Below the pieces are notes generated by a model that saw only the letters and a list, made by a program, of their open reading frames with translations, had not been told where the DNA came from and made no database searches. The position numbers were made by a program, and so were the translations under genes. A stretch of 64,000 bases of DNA from Collinsella sp. Its GTDB lineage: Bacteria; Actinomycetota; Coriobacteriia; Coriobacteriales; Coriobacteriaceae. The stretch is from NCBI GenBank assembly GCA_031295385.1, contig JAUMOL010000010.1, positions 62,001 through 126,000 on the forward strand, in the 5' to 3' direction. Below, piece by piece: positions 8,753-18,236 of the stretch; the stretch's first letter is position 1; each line of letters starts with the position of its first letter.

Positions 8753-8791
8753 ACGGCGGGGGTGCACGGGTGTTTCACACACCCCCGCCGT
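8753..8791 (+). terminator. Strong hairpin after adhE
   Basis: ACGGCGGGGGTG pairs perfectly with CACCCCCGCCGT around 15 bases. It lacks a T-run, so it may be a Rho-linked or 3'-stabilising structure rather than a full intrinsic terminator. Confidence 0.5.
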
Positions 8792-8823
8792 CGCTTCTAT
8801 CGCATCGTTGAAAGGATGCAACC

Positions 8824-9588
8824 ATGCTGCTACCCGATTCCAAGACCGAGCTCGTCCGCCGTGGCAACAAGGTCGTTTACGACCTGGGCGACAAGATTGT
8901 CAAGGTCTTTAACGAGACCAAGCCTGTCTCCGACGTGTTCAACGAGGCTTTGAATCTTGCCCGCATCAATGAGTGCGGCATCCGCAGCCCCAAGGCGCTC
9001 GAGGTTTCCCAGCTCGAGAACGCCAACGGCTGGGCGCTCGTGACCGAGAAGGTTCCGGGCACCACCCTTGCCGAGAAGATGACTGCCGAGCCCCAGCGCT
9101 TTGGTGAGTACCTCGAGATGTTCGTCGACCTCCAGATCGAGATCCACGGCTACACCTCCCCGCTGCTCAACCGTCAGCGCGACAAGTACGCCCGCATGAT
9201 CGACAGCCTTGATCAGCTCAATGCCACCACGCGCTACAACCTTCAGGAGCGTCTGGACGGCATGACCAAGGAATTCAAGGTCTGCCACGGCGACTTCAAC
9301 CCCTCCAACGTCATCGTCGGCGACGACGGCCAGCTCTATGTGTGCGACTGGGCACACGCCACCCAGGGCTCCCCTGCTGCCGACGTTGCCACCACCTACC
9401 TGCTCTTTGCCCTCAACAGCAAGGATCAGGCTGAGGCCTACCTGGAGCTCTACTGCGACCGCGCCGACATGCCCATGCAGGTCGTGCGTCAGTGGACGAG
9501 CATCGTCGCCGCTTCCGAGCTCGCTCGTAAGCGCAACGTGAACGATGAGTTCCTGAAGAACTGGATCGACGTCGTCGATTATCAGTAA
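8824..9588 (+). CDS. Aminoglycoside-phosphotransferase-fold small-molecule kinase
   Basis: A 254-residue APH/choline-kinase-fold protein. It shows the Brenner-type catalytic loop CHGDFNPSNVIV near residue 157 and the metal-binding VCDWAHATQGSPAADV that follows. The N-terminal lobe has KIVKVFNETK, holding the ATP-binding lysine. It resembles the TIGR02172-type kinase-like group. The substrate is unknown and resistance should not be assumed from the fold. It may be co-transcribed with adhE 88 bp upstream if the hairpin between them is leaky. Confidence 0.8.
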   Translation: MLLPDSKTELVRRGNKVVYDLGDKIVKVFNETKPVSDVFNEALNLARINECGIRSPKALEVSQLENANGWALVTEKVPGTTLAEKMTAEPQRFGEYLEMFVDLQIEIHGYTSPLLNRQRDKYARMIDSLDQLNATTRYNLQERLDGMTKEFKVCHGDFNPSNVIVGDDGQLYVCDWAHATQGSPAADVATTYLLFALNSKDQAEAYLELYCDRADMPMQVVRQWTSIVAASELARKRNVNDEFLKNWIDVVDYQ

Positions 9589-9620
9589 TATCTGAGCGAT
9601 TTATTTCGCATCGGAGGCAC

Positions 9621-9666
9621 AAGGAAAACCCCGAAGCTCATATGGGCTGCGGGGTTTTCCTTTTTA
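9621..9666 (+). terminator. Terminator after the APH-like kinase gene
   Basis: AAGGAAAACCCCG...CGGGGTTTTCCTT stem followed by TTTTT on the plus strand. Confidence 0.9.
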
Positions 9667-9687
9667 GATATCGAGGATGCCACAAGA

Positions 9688-9733
9688 TAAAAGGACGGCC
9701 CGCATCTCCCCGATCTGGAGAAATGCGGGGCCG
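9688..9733 (-). terminator. Terminator of the proS operon
   Basis: On the minus strand GGCCCCGCATTTCTCC and GGAGATGCGGGCC form a bulged stem, followed by GTCCTTTTA. It lies about 35 bp past the proS stop. Confidence 0.75.
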
Positions 9734-9766
9734 CCCCACATATCGAACTACAAGCGAAATCGTCGA

Positions 9767-11488
9767 TTAACGGCGGGCCACCTTAACAAGCTCGGCAACC
9801 TTGGCGACGATCTCGTCGATCGCCACGTCCTCGCGCTCGCCCGTAGCACGGTCCTTGAGCTCAACCGTGCCATTCTTGAGGCCACGCTTACCCAGAATAA
9901 CCTGATACGGGAAGCCCATGAGGTCGTTATCAGCAAACTTAAAGCCGGGGCGCTCGTCGCGGTCATCCACGACAACCTCGATACCCTCGGCGCACAGGCC
10001 ATCAACAATCTGTTCGCAGACGGTTGCGCACTCCTCCTTCTTGGGATCGAGCGGAATTACCGCGACCTCATACGGGGCAACGGAGACCGGCCAGACGATG
10101 CCGTGCTCGTCATTGTGCTGCTCCACGACGGCAGCGAGCGAGCGGGACACGCCCACGCCGTAGCAACCCATGATAAGCGGCTTCTCCTTGCCGTCCTCAT
10201 CCATAAAGGTTGCACCCATGGCCTCGGAGTACTTGGTACCCAGCTGGAAGACCTGAGAGACCTCGATGCCACGGGCAGCGGAAAGCGGCTTGCCGCAGTG
10301 CGGGCAGGGATCGCCAGCGACAACGGTGACCAGGTCGGCCCACTCATCGACGGTAAAGTCGCGCTCGGGGCAGGCGCCGGTAAAGTGATAATCGACCTCG
10401 TTGGCACCGCAAGCCCACTGCTTGGACTCGCGCAGACTCTCGTCGCAGACCAGACGGATGCCGTCAGGCAGGTTAACCGGCCCGATAAAGCCCTTATGCA
10501 GACCGTAGGTCTGAAGCTCCTCGTCGGTCATCATGCGATAGCCCTTGCCAAAGACATGCTCGGCCTTGCAGTCGTTGAGCTCATGATCGCCCGGGACGAT
10601 GGCCACGACGGGCTTACCCTCGGCATCGATAAGCGCCAGGGACTTACGGGTACCGTTCTCGGGGAACCCAAAGAACTTGGCAACAGCCTCGATGGTGCCC
10701 ATGCCCGGAGTCTCAACCTTGGTGAGCGTACCGTCACCGGGGCCCTCAGTCACGACGACCTTGGTGCTTGCCGCCTCGTCATCGGCAGCAAAGCCGCAAT
10801 CGTCGCAGTAGACCAGCGAGGCCTCGCCAGCGTCGGCCAAAGCCATGTACTCGACGGAGGTATCGCCACCGATCTCGCCGGAGTCGGCAACGACGGGCAG
10901 GGCCTTGATGTAGCAGCGCTCGCAGATGTTAGCGTAGGCCTGCTTCATCTTGTCGTACTCCACCTGCAGGCTCTCCTGCGTGGCGGAGAAGCTGTAGGCG
11001 TCCTTCATGATAAACTCACGACCGCGCATCAGACCAAAGCGGGGGCGGAACTCATCGCGGAACTTATCCTGGATGTGATAGAGGTTGACGGGCAGCTGCT
11101 TATAGGAGCGCAGTTCATTGCGCACCAGGGCGGTCACCGTCTCCTCGTGGGTGGGGCCCAGCACGAACTCACGGCCGTGACGGTCATCAAAGCGCACGAG
11201 CTCCTTGCCATAGGCGTCGATGCGGCCGGACTCGCGCCACAGCTCAGCGTCGACCATAATGGGCATCATGAGCTCCTGGGCACCGGCGGCATCCATTTCG
11301 TCGCGCACGATGTTCTCGATCTTGCGGATCGAGCGCCATGCGAGCGGCAAATAAGAATACAGGCCGGCGGCCTCCTTGCGGATCATGCCGGCGCGAAGCA
11401 GCAGACGGTGGCTCGCAAGCTCGGCGTCCGCCGGATCCTCTTTAAGCGTCGGCGCATAGAGCTTAGACATATACATTGCTCGGGTCAT
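9767..11488 (-). CDS. proS: Prolyl-tRNA synthetase
   Basis: Class II synthetase charging tRNA-Pro. The 573 residues match the bacterial long form with an editing insertion between motifs 2 and 3. Visible are the motif 2 region FRDEFRPRFGLMRGREFIMKDAYSF, the insertion (about residues 230-400), and the motif 3 segment CYGVGVSRSLAAVVEQ followed by the anticodon-binding domain. The ATG directly follows the ispG stop (TAAATG), with GAGGAG six bases upstream. Confidence 0.96.
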   Translation of the reverse strand: MTRAMYMSKLYAPTLKEDPADAELASHRLLLRAGMIRKEAAGLYSYLPLAWRSIRKIENIVRDEMDAAGAQELMMPIMVDAELWRESGRIDAYGKELVRFDDRHGREFVLGPTHEETVTALVRNELRSYKQLPVNLYHIQDKFRDEFRPRFGLMRGREFIMKDAYSFSATQESLQVEYDKMKQAYANICERCYIKALPVVADSGEIGGDTSVEYMALADAGEASLVYCDDCGFAADDEAASTKVVVTEGPGDGTLTKVETPGMGTIEAVAKFFGFPENGTRKSLALIDAEGKPVVAIVPGDHELNDCKAEHVFGKGYRMMTDEELQTYGLHKGFIGPVNLPDGIRLVCDESLRESKQWACGANEVDYHFTGACPERDFTVDEWADLVTVVAGDPCPHCGKPLSAARGIEVSQVFQLGTKYSEAMGATFMDEDGKEKPLIMGCYGVGVSRSLAAVVEQHNDEHGIVWPVSVAPYEVAVIPLDPKKEECATVCEQIVDGLCAEGIEVVVDDRDERPGFKFADNDLMGFPYQVILGKRGLKNGTVELKDRATGEREDVAIDEIVAKVAELVKVARR

Positions 11489-12571
11489 TTATTTCTCCTC
11501 AATAAGCTTGTCGACCTCTGCCATAAGCGCGTCGACAATTTGGTCCTCAGCTACTTTACCAATGATCTGGCCATGCGAAAAGAGCAGAGCCTGACCACGT
11601 CCGCAGGCAACGCCCAGGTCGGCATCAGAAGCCTCACCGGGGCCATTAACGGCACATCCCATGACGGCAATCGAAAGCGGCGCGGCATAGTTCTTAAGCC
11701 GCTCGGTGACCTCCTCGGCGATGGGAATCAGGTTAACCTGGCAGCGGGCGCACGTGGGGCACGAGACAATCTCGGGACCACGGCGACGCAGGCCCAGCGA
11801 CTGCAAAATTCCCCAGGCGACCGGCGGCTCCTCAACCGGATCGGCCGTGAGAGAGACGCGCATGGTGTCACCGATACCCTCAGACAGCAGAATACCAAGG
11901 CCCACCGAGCTCTTAATGGTGCCCTGAAGCTTGGTACCCGCCTCGGTTACGCCCAGGTGAAGCGGAACGTGGGGAATCTCACGCGACAGGGCTCGATAGG
12001 TATCGAGCGTCGTTTGCACGCTATGGGCCTTGGCCGAAAGCACAATGTTCGTAAAGCCGCGGTCCTCAAAGTGCTTGACGAAGCGCTCGCTCGACATCAC
12101 GAGCTTTTCGGGCTGCGTGAGGTCTTCGCGCTCGGCGATATCCTGCTCAAGCGAGCCCGCGTTCACGCCAATGCGAATCGCACAGCCCGCAGCGCCGGCG
12201 GCGTCGATGACGGCATCGACCTTAGCCCAATCGCCGATATTGCCGGGATTGATGCGGAGCTTGGCGGCACCGGCCTCCACAGCGCCAATGGCCAGCTTGT
12301 GGTTAAAGTGGATATCGGCAACGATTGGCACCGGAGACTCGGCACAGATGGTGCGGAAACCCTCAAGCGCGGCCTCAGTGGGCGCGCTCACACGCACGAT
12401 ATCGCAGCCAGCCTGCGCCAACGCGCACACTTGCGCAAGTGTTGCCTGGGCATCAGCGGTATCGGTGCAGGTCATGGATTGGACCACCACCGGCGCACCG
12501 CCACCGATCTGCACACCGCCCACATGCACGGGGCGCGTCAAATCGCGAGGCAAAGGATGGGATAAAGACAA
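11489..12571 (-). CDS. ispG: 4-hydroxy-3-methylbut-2-enyl diphosphate synthase (flavodoxin type)
   Basis: Converts MEcPP to HMBPP, the penultimate MEP-pathway step, using a 4Fe-4S cluster. TIM-barrel residues include VADIHFNHKLA and RINPGNIG. The cluster cysteines are in CPTCARC and MGCAVNGPGEA near the C terminus. The start is unsure: a TTG at 12571 has GGGGAG at eight bases, while a GTG at 12580 would abut that same site. dxr, an earlier MEP gene, lies in the same operon. Confidence 0.94.
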   Translation of the reverse strand: MSLSHPLPRDLTRPVHVGGVQIGGGAPVVVQSMTCTDTADAQATLAQVCALAQAGCDIVRVSAPTEAALEGFRTICAESPVPIVADIHFNHKLAIGAVEAGAAKLRINPGNIGDWAKVDAVIDAAGAAGCAIRIGVNAGSLEQDIAEREDLTQPEKLVMSSERFVKHFEDRGFTNIVLSAKAHSVQTTLDTYRALSREIPHVPLHLGVTEAGTKLQGTIKSSVGLGILLSEGIGDTMRVSLTADPVEEPPVAWGILQSLGLRRRGPEIVSCPTCARCQVNLIPIAEEVTERLKNYAAPLSIAVMGCAVNGPGEASDADLGVACGRGQALLFSHGQIIGKVAEDQIVDALMAEVDKLIEEK

Positions 12572-12584
12572 TCCAAACACTCCC

Positions 12585-13946
12585 CTACAGAATAAATCGA
12601 AGGATGTCGGAACGAAGCATATAGACAAACAGCAGCGCAAAGAGCGCGATGCCCACATAGCTCACAATCGTCTGGACCTTGAGCGGAAGCTCGCGGCCAG
12701 CAATCTTTTGAATGATCTCGATGACCAGCTTGCCGCCATCGAGTGGTGGGATGGGCAGCAGGTTCATAAAGCCAAGCGAGAACGAAATGAGGGCGGCAAA
12801 CGAAAGGAACGTGGCAGGGCCGGCAGCAGCAGCCTGTGAAGACATAACGCTAATGCCCACAATCGAAGAAGACTGATCGAGAATCTCCATCGTATGCTGC
12901 GGCTGGAGCAGGCGCATCACGCCCTCCGCTGTCTGCACGACATAGGAGAACGAAAGGCGAGCCGACGTGATGGGGTCTAAACGGACCACCTGCGTAGAGG
13001 CATACACACCTAGGCGCTCGTCCTCTTTGAGCGCAACCGAGGTCGAATGCTGCTTGCCGTCGCGCTCATACTCAATGGCGATATCGTCCTTACCGGCGGC
13101 CTTGCCGATGGCATCGTAAACGTCCATCCAGGTAGAGCACGATACTCCGTCAACCGAAAGGATCGCGTCGCCGCCCTCGATACCCGCCTTGGCGGCAATA
13201 GACCCCTCGTCAACCTGACCAATCACGTTGGTATCCATCGGCACGGTGACACCCGCAATAGAGTAGATGCTCATAAGCAGCAAAAAGCCCGTCAGGATAT
13301 TGACGAGAATGCCCGCGAGCAGCATAAAGGCGCGCTTGAGAAAACCCTGGCCCAGATAAGTGTGCGAGCGCTCTTGCGCCAAGAAATCAGCCTCGCCGCA
13401 CGGCAGCTCCCACACATCGCCCTCGGTAGTCGCATGCTCTCGATCGAAACGGCGGCCGTCAAAGGTGGTGTAACCCGCCGCGTCTCGCGGCAGCGTCTGA
13501 TACTTGGTGGGATAGTAGCTCGGCGAGGGCTTCTCCCCTTCCTCATACCAAGGCGCGATAGAGCCCCAACCCAAGAGCAAGGCGCATGCCTCGAGCACAA
13601 CCTCCTCGGATAGCTCGAGCTCGACAGCAAGGTCGGCCACGGTCACGCGACCATGACGATAGATAGCCGCGAGCACGCGATCGGCGCAGGAGACGTCGGT
13701 CGGATCCATACCGCAGATGGCAGCGTAGCCACCCAGCAGCAGCGGGGTCACGCCAAACTTGGTTCCAATGCGACGCGACGTGTAATGGATGTCAAAGCGG
13801 CACGGCAGGCCCAAAAAGAACTCGGTCACACGGACGCCGCAGGCACGCGCCGCCAAAAAGTGGCCGCCCTCGTGCAAAAACACGAGGACGGAAAGCATCA
13901 GCAGGCCCCAAAAGACCGATGAGAGAACGCTCAGAACAGTATCCAT
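12585..13946 (-). CDS. rseP: Site-2 intramembrane metalloprotease (RseP/M50 family) with a helix-turn-helix-like insertion
   Basis: Membrane zinc protease that cleaves transmembrane anchors such as anti-sigma factors. HEGGH lies at residues 25-29 inside the first membrane segment. A PDZ domain spans roughly 225-315 (VDEGSIAAKAGIEGGDAILSVDG), and the second metal motif NLLPIPPLDGG is near 405. Unusually, about 100 residues between the first membrane segment and the second (about 85-190) include RVLAAIYRHGRVTVADLAVE and LELSEEVVLEACALLLGWG, which look like a winged helix. The ATG is distant from AAGGA; a TTG at 13961 is possible. Confidence 0.92.
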   Translation of the reverse strand: MDTVLSVLSSVFWGLLMLSVLVFLHEGGHFLAARACGVRVTEFFLGLPCRFDIHYTSRRIGTKFGVTPLLLGGYAAICGMDPTDVSCADRVLAAIYRHGRVTVADLAVELELSEEVVLEACALLLGWGSIAPWYEEGEKPSPSYYPTKYQTLPRDAAGYTTFDGRRFDREHATTEGDVWELPCGEADFLAQERSHTYLGQGFLKRAFMLLAGILVNILTGFLLLMSIYSIAGVTVPMDTNVIGQVDEGSIAAKAGIEGGDAILSVDGVSCSTWMDVYDAIGKAAGKDDIAIEYERDGKQHSTSVALKEDERLGVYASTQVVRLDPITSARLSFSYVVQTAEGVMRLLQPQHTMEILDQSSSIVGISVMSSQAAAAGPATFLSFAALISFSLGFMNLLPIPPLDGGKLVIEIIQKIAGRELPLKVQTIVSYVGIALFALLFVYMLRSDILRFIL

Positions 13947-13971
13947 AAAACGAAAAAGCAATCCTTATGGG

Positions 13972-15159
13972 TTAGGAACGGGTTGCGGCGAGCACCTGCG
14001 CAGCCTTTTCACGCGCCCACGCATCGATGTCGCGAAGCTGCTCAAACGAATCGACCGCCTGCATATCGTGGGCATCCATGCAGGATTCTACAATGCGATC
14101 GATATCGGTAAAGCTGCAGCCATCGTGCAGGAAGGCATCGACAGCGACCTCGTTGGCGGCATTGAGCACGCACGGCATGGTGCCACCCGTCTTGCCGGCA
14201 CGCTCGGCCAGTGCCAGACAGCGGAAGGTATCCATGTCGGCAGCATCAAACGTGAGCTGCCCCAGCTCGCGGAAATCGATACGAGGCGCCGGGGTATCCC
14301 AACGCTCGGAATACGAGAACGCGAACTGGATGGGAATACGCATGTCGGAAGCACCGAGATGCGCCATCACGGAGCCGTCGGCAAACTCGACCATAGAGTG
14401 AATCTTGGACTGACGCTGCACGACCACGTTAATGAAATCGAGGTCGCAGTTAAACAGATGCATGGCCTCAATGCGCTCTAGGCCCTTGTTCATGAGGGTG
14501 GCGGAGTCGATGGTGATCTTGGCACCCATGGCCCACGTGGGATGTGCGAGGGCATCGGCACGCGTCACGCGATTGAGCTCGTCGCGCGTACGGCCAAAGA
14601 ACGGACCGCCCGAGCAGGTAAGCCAAATACAATGAGCCTCGCGTGGGTCCTCCCCCAGATAGCACTGGTAGATGGCGGAGTGCTCAGAGTCGACTGGAAT
14701 AAGCTGGCCCGGTTGTGCCAACGGCATAAGCAAGTCGCCACCGACGACGAGGGACTCCTTGTTGGCAAGGGCAAGGCGCTTATTAGAGGTCAAGGCCGCA
14801 TGGCTCGCCTCGAGACCGGCGGCGCCCACAATAGCAACGAGCACGCAGTCGACATCGTCGCGACGCGCGAGCTCGCAAACCGCCTGCGCGCCAACGCCGA
14901 GCTTCGTTCCCTCGGGCAACTCCTGCAGCACGGCGTCATCGCCGTGAGCGACATCGGCCACGGCAACCGCCGGAACCGAGAACTCGCGGGCAGCGGCAAC
15001 GAGCTCGGAGGTACTGGAGTTAACGGACAGCGCCGTCACCTGCAGGCGATCGGCATGCTGACGGCATACATCGAGCGCCTGGGTGCCGATAGATCCCGTA
15101 CAACCCAGGATGGCAACACGGAGGCGTCCATCGGGGCCATACGTCGTCTGGAAGGACAT
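13972..15159 (-). CDS. dxr: 1-deoxy-D-xylulose 5-phosphate reductoisomerase
   Basis: NADPH-dependent conversion of DXP to MEP, the first committed MEP step. The 395-residue protein has the NADPH loop LGCTGSIGTQ at about residue 18, LANKESLVVGG, PVDSEHSAIYQ and the active-site ATLMNKGLE. The start codon shares one base with the cdsA stop (TAATG), which suggests coupling. The gene name ispC is a synonym. Confidence 0.97.
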   Translation of the reverse strand: MSFQTTYGPDGRLRVAILGCTGSIGTQALDVCRQHADRLQVTALSVNSSTSELVAAAREFSVPAVAVADVAHGDDAVLQELPEGTKLGVGAQAVCELARRDDVDCVLVAIVGAAGLEASHAALTSNKRLALANKESLVVGGDLLMPLAQPGQLIPVDSEHSAIYQCYLGEDPREAHCIWLTCSGGPFFGRTRDELNRVTRADALAHPTWAMGAKITIDSATLMNKGLERIEAMHLFNCDLDFINVVVQRQSKIHSMVEFADGSVMAHLGASDMRIPIQFAFSYSERWDTPAPRIDFRELGQLTFDAADMDTFRCLALAERAGKTGGTMPCVLNAANEVAVDAFLHDGCSFTDIDRIVESCMDAHDMQAVDSFEQLRDIDAWAREKAAQVLAATRS

Positions 15160-16058
15160 TACAGCACGCCTCCGATCATCAAAAGCAGCTGCGCGGTAAT
15201 GCAGCCAAAGATAAGCGAATCGCTACGATCGAGCATGCCGCCGTGGCCCGGGATAAGGTTGCCGGAATCCTTGACGCCCACACCGCGCTTGATGCGCGAC
15301 TCGATGAGGTCGCCGATAACGCCCAGGACGGACACGACCACGCCGCACAGCAGCGCATAGGGCAGGCTGAGCTTGTAAAAGTGCGTCGCCCACAGGATGA
15401 GCCAAATCAAAACCGAGCCCAGGATGCCGCCGACAAACCCCTCCCAGCTCTTTTTGGGAGAGATCTTGGGAACCATCTTGTGCTTACCGATACGGCTGCC
15501 CACGATGTAGGCAAACGAATCGGAGACCCAAAGGGACGCGCAAACGCCCACCGAAAGCAGGGCGCCGGCAAATCCGGGCACGGCATCGCGCAGCAGCACG
15601 ATAGCCGACAGCATAAAGCCAGTGTAGATGGGACCCAAGAGCGTCACGGCCACATCAGAGATGCGGGTACGCGGCGACCAAACATACCAAATGCCCACAG
15701 CGAGCATCAGGGCAAAAAGCAGGGCATTCAGCAACATCGAATCGCCCAACGCCGACAGCGGAAAGAGTACGGCGGCAGCGATACCCATGCGCTCGTTAGC
15801 CATCTTGCCATCGAGCCTCGTCATACGGAAAAACTCATAGCAGCACAGGCCGCTCATGACAGAAACAAAGATGGCCGTGGGCACAATACCCAAAACCAGG
15901 CACAGGATAAAGACAACGGCATAGACGATACCGGCGGCGGCACGGGTGATAAAGCCGGCAAGCCACGAACCGGTGCCATTCTTCGCTGCGGGCGCTCCCG
16001 CAGCGACAGCCTTGCGCTCAGATGTCTTGGGAGCAATTGCCTTGGGACGATCGGACAC
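15159..16058 (-). CDS. cdsA: Phosphatidate cytidylyltransferase
   Basis: Integral membrane enzyme that makes CDP-diacylglycerol from phosphatidic acid and CTP. The 299 residues contain several membrane segments and the family signature SRIKRGVGVKDSGNLIPGHGG ending in MLDRSDSL, with metal-binding aspartates. Starts at a GTG with GGAGG seven bases upstream. The N-terminal 40 residues are polar and lysine-rich, outside the conserved core. Confidence 0.95.
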   Translation of the reverse strand: MSDRPKAIAPKTSERKAVAAGAPAAKNGTGSWLAGFITRAAAGIVYAVVFILCLVLGIVPTAIFVSVMSGLCCYEFFRMTRLDGKMANERMGIAAAVLFPLSALGDSMLLNALLFALMLAVGIWYVWSPRTRISDVAVTLLGPIYTGFMLSAIVLLRDAVPGFAGALLSVGVCASLWVSDSFAYIVGSRIGKHKMVPKISPKKSWEGFVGGILGSVLIWLILWATHFYKLSLPYALLCGVVVSVLGVIGDLIESRIKRGVGVKDSGNLIPGHGGMLDRSDSLIFGCITAQLLLMIGGVL

Positions 16059-16060
16059 GA

Positions 16061-16855
16061 TTAAGCCTCCTCGGTCTTGCTCAGACCACCAAACCTACGG
16101 TCACGGCCCTGATAGGCCAAAATGGCGTCGACAAGGCCCCAACGATCAAAGTCGGGCCAATAGGTATCGGTGACGTAGAACTCGGAATAAGCCACCTGCC
16201 ACAGCAGATAGTTCGAAAGGCGCAGCTCACCAGAGGTGCGAATCACAAGCTCAGGATCGGGAAGACCGGCGGTATAAAGGTGAGAAGCCACCATGTCGTC
16301 ATCAATTGCGGCAGGATCAATCTTACCGGCGGCAACGTCGAGCGCGATCTGACGGACAGCGCGGGTAATCTCGGCACGCGCGCCGTAGTTGACGGCAAGC
16401 GCCAGCGTCATACCGGTGTGATCGGCGCACTCGGCAAGACCGCGTTCAAAAACGTCGCGGGTCTTCTTGGGCAGCGCGGAAATATCACCCAAAAAGACAA
16501 CGCGCACGTTTTCGCGCTTCAGAAGCGGCAACTCGTCGATGAACGTCTTGGCAAACAAGTGCATCAAAACGTTGACCTCGTGCTGCGGACGATTCCAGTT
16601 TTCGGTGGAAAACGCATAGGCCGAAAGGACGTCGACACCCAAGCGCACGCAGGCGGTAATGATCTCGCGCAGCGAGACGATACCCGCCTTGTGGCCCTCA
16701 GTGCGTGCAAGACCGCGCGACGTGGCCCAACGACCGTTGCCGTCCATGATGCACGAGATATGGTGCGGAATGTTATTGAGGTCAAGGTCGGAAAAACCGA
16801 CGCCCGCAGGGGCGTCGGCAAAGTACTCGACCAGATTATGCTCGTCGTATTGCAC
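16061..16855 (-). CDS. uppS: Isoprenyl (undecaprenyl) diphosphate synthase
   Basis: cis-Prenyltransferase making the C55 lipid carrier for peptidoglycan. IMDGNGRWA near residue 36 carries the catalytic aspartate, GHKAG and AFSTENW follow, and the C-terminal RTSGELRLSNYLLWQ and AYSEFYVTDTYWPDF are diagnostic. A roughly 30-residue N-terminal extension precedes the core. Starts at GTG with GGAG seven bases upstream, immediately after the frr stop. Confidence 0.96.
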   Translation of the reverse strand: MQYDEHNLVEYFADAPAGVGFSDLDLNNIPHHISCIMDGNGRWATSRGLARTEGHKAGIVSLREIITACVRLGVDVLSAYAFSTENWNRPQHEVNVLMHLFAKTFIDELPLLKRENVRVVFLGDISALPKKTRDVFERGLAECADHTGMTLALAVNYGARAEITRAVRQIALDVAAGKIDPAAIDDDMVASHLYTAGLPDPELVIRTSGELRLSNYLLWQVAYSEFYVTDTYWPDFDRWGLVDAILAYQGRDRRFGGLSKTEEA

Positions 16856-16856
16856 C

Positions 16857-17393
16857 TTAGATCTCCATGACCTCAGCTTCTTTTTCCTTCAGAAGCTCCT
16901 CGACCTTGGCGACATACTCATCAGTGTGCTTCTGGACCTTGGCCTGCTCGCGACGGACATCGTCCTCGGTGAGCTCCTCATCGCGCTCGAGCTTGTTGTT
17001 GAAGTCGCGACGGATGTTACGGATAGACACCTTGGCCTGCTCGGCGTACTCGCGGCACTCCTTGACGAGCTCGCGACGGCGCTCCTCAGTGGGAGCCGGG
17101 AACGGAAGACGAACGACGGTGCCATCGGAGTTGGGGGTAATACCCAGATCGGAAGCGCCGATGGCCTTGACGATAGCATTGATGAGTGCCTTGTCCCACG
17201 GCTCGATGAGCAGCATGTGGGCCTCGGGGGTCTTGACGGCGGCAACCTGCGTGACCGGCGTGGGAACACCGTAATAATCGACGGTGATGTCGGACAGAAT
17301 GATGGCATTGGCGCGGCCGGTACGGACCTTGGAGAAGTTATGCTTGAGGGACTCGAGCGACTTGTCCATATGGGCGGTGATGTTCTCTGCCAT
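16857..17393 (-). CDS. frr: Ribosome recycling factor
   Basis: Splits post-termination ribosomes together with EF-G. The 178-residue protein is slightly shorter than the usual 185. It shows RTGRANAIILSDITVDYYGVPTPV, the hinge and long-helix residues RRRELVKECREYAEQAKVSIRN and the C-terminal helix. Two bases separate it from pyrH upstream. Confidence 0.97.
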   Translation of the reverse strand: MAENITAHMDKSLESLKHNFSKVRTGRANAIILSDITVDYYGVPTPVTQVAAVKTPEAHMLLIEPWDKALINAIVKAIGASDLGITPNSDGTVVRLPFPAPTEERRRELVKECREYAEQAKVSIRNIRRDFNNKLERDEELTEDDVRREQAKVQKHTDEYVAKVEELLKEKEAEVMEI

Positions 17394-17395
17394 GC

Positions 17396-18118
17396 TTAAT
17401 CCTCCTGATAGACGAGCGTGCCGACGGGCTCACCCGAAAGCGCGCGCTTGACGGTGTCCTCGCCATCGATGTTGAGGACCAAAATCGGCATACGGTTGTC
17501 CTGGCACAGTGCCGTAGCCGTGGAATCCATAACCTGCAGACCGCGGACGAGAACCTCGTGATAGGTAATCTTGTCAAAACGGACGGCATCAGCGCACTTG
17601 ACGGGATCCTTATCATAGATGCCGTCAACCTTGGTGGCTTTAATCAGAATCTCGGCGCCGATCTCACACGCACGAAGAGCCGCGGCGGTGTCGGTCGTAA
17701 AGTACGGATTGCCCGAACCGGCGGCAAAAATAACGACGTTGCCCTTGGAAAGGTGGTTGATGGCGCGACGGCGAATATAGGGCTCGCAGATCTCGTTCAT
17801 CTGGATAGCGCTCATCACGCGGCAGGGAACATCGTTATGCTCGAAGGCATCCTGCAGGGCGAGCGCGTTCATAACGGTTGCCAGCATGCCCATGTAGTCG
17901 GCCTGAGCACGCTCCATGCCACCGGCAGCGCCTGCCATGCCGCGGAAAATATTGCCGCCGCCGACAACGACGCCGACCTCATGGCCAACGGCGAGCAGCT
18001 CCTTAACCTGCTTAGCAAGATGGTCGGTAACCTTGGGGTCGATGCCATATTGGCCGTCGCTCATCAGCGCTTCGCCGGAAAGCTTAAGAAGCACGCGTTT
18101 ATATCGGATGTCGGACAA
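17396..18118 (-). CDS. pyrH: UMP kinase
   Basis: Phosphorylates UMP to UDP and so feeds the pyrimidines made by the operon at the left end. The 240 residues include LLKLSGEAL near the N terminus, [11 protein letters not shown], and [20 protein letters not shown]. Starts at TTG with AAAGGAGG upstream. The terminator at 18179-18213 separates it from tsf, so it probably has its own promoter. Confidence 0.96.
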   Translation of the reverse strand: MSDIRYKRVLLKLSGEALMSDGQYGIDPKVTDHLAKQVKELLAVGHEVGVVVGGGNIFRGMAGAAGGMERAQADYMGMLATVMNALALQDAFEHNDVPCRVMSAIQMNEICEPYIRRRAINHLSKGNVVIFAAGSGNPYFTTDTAAALRACEIGAEILIKATKVDGIYDKDPVKCADAVRFDKITYHEVLVRGLQVMDSTATALCQDNRMPILVLNIDGEDTVKRALSGEPVGTLVYQED

Positions 18119-18178
18119 AGCGATCCTCCTTTAGATTGAACTTTCAACATTCTATCAAAGGCTCTAAGAAGAGCCATG

Positions 18179-18213
18179 AAAAAGCAGGCTGTGAGTAAAA
18201 CCCACAGCCTGCT
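18179..18213 (-). terminator. Terminator of the rpsB-tsf operon
   Basis: AGCAGGCTGTG...CACAGCCTGCT stem followed by TTTTC on the minus strand, just past the tsf stop. Confidence 0.9.
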
Positions 18214-18236
18214 CATTACCAGCTACAAGAGCTTAT

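Noticed and set aside
8824..9588. Aminoglycoside resistance gene
   Set aside because: Only the kinase fold is shared; fermentation-gene context and no close match to known resistance enzymes that I can recognise.
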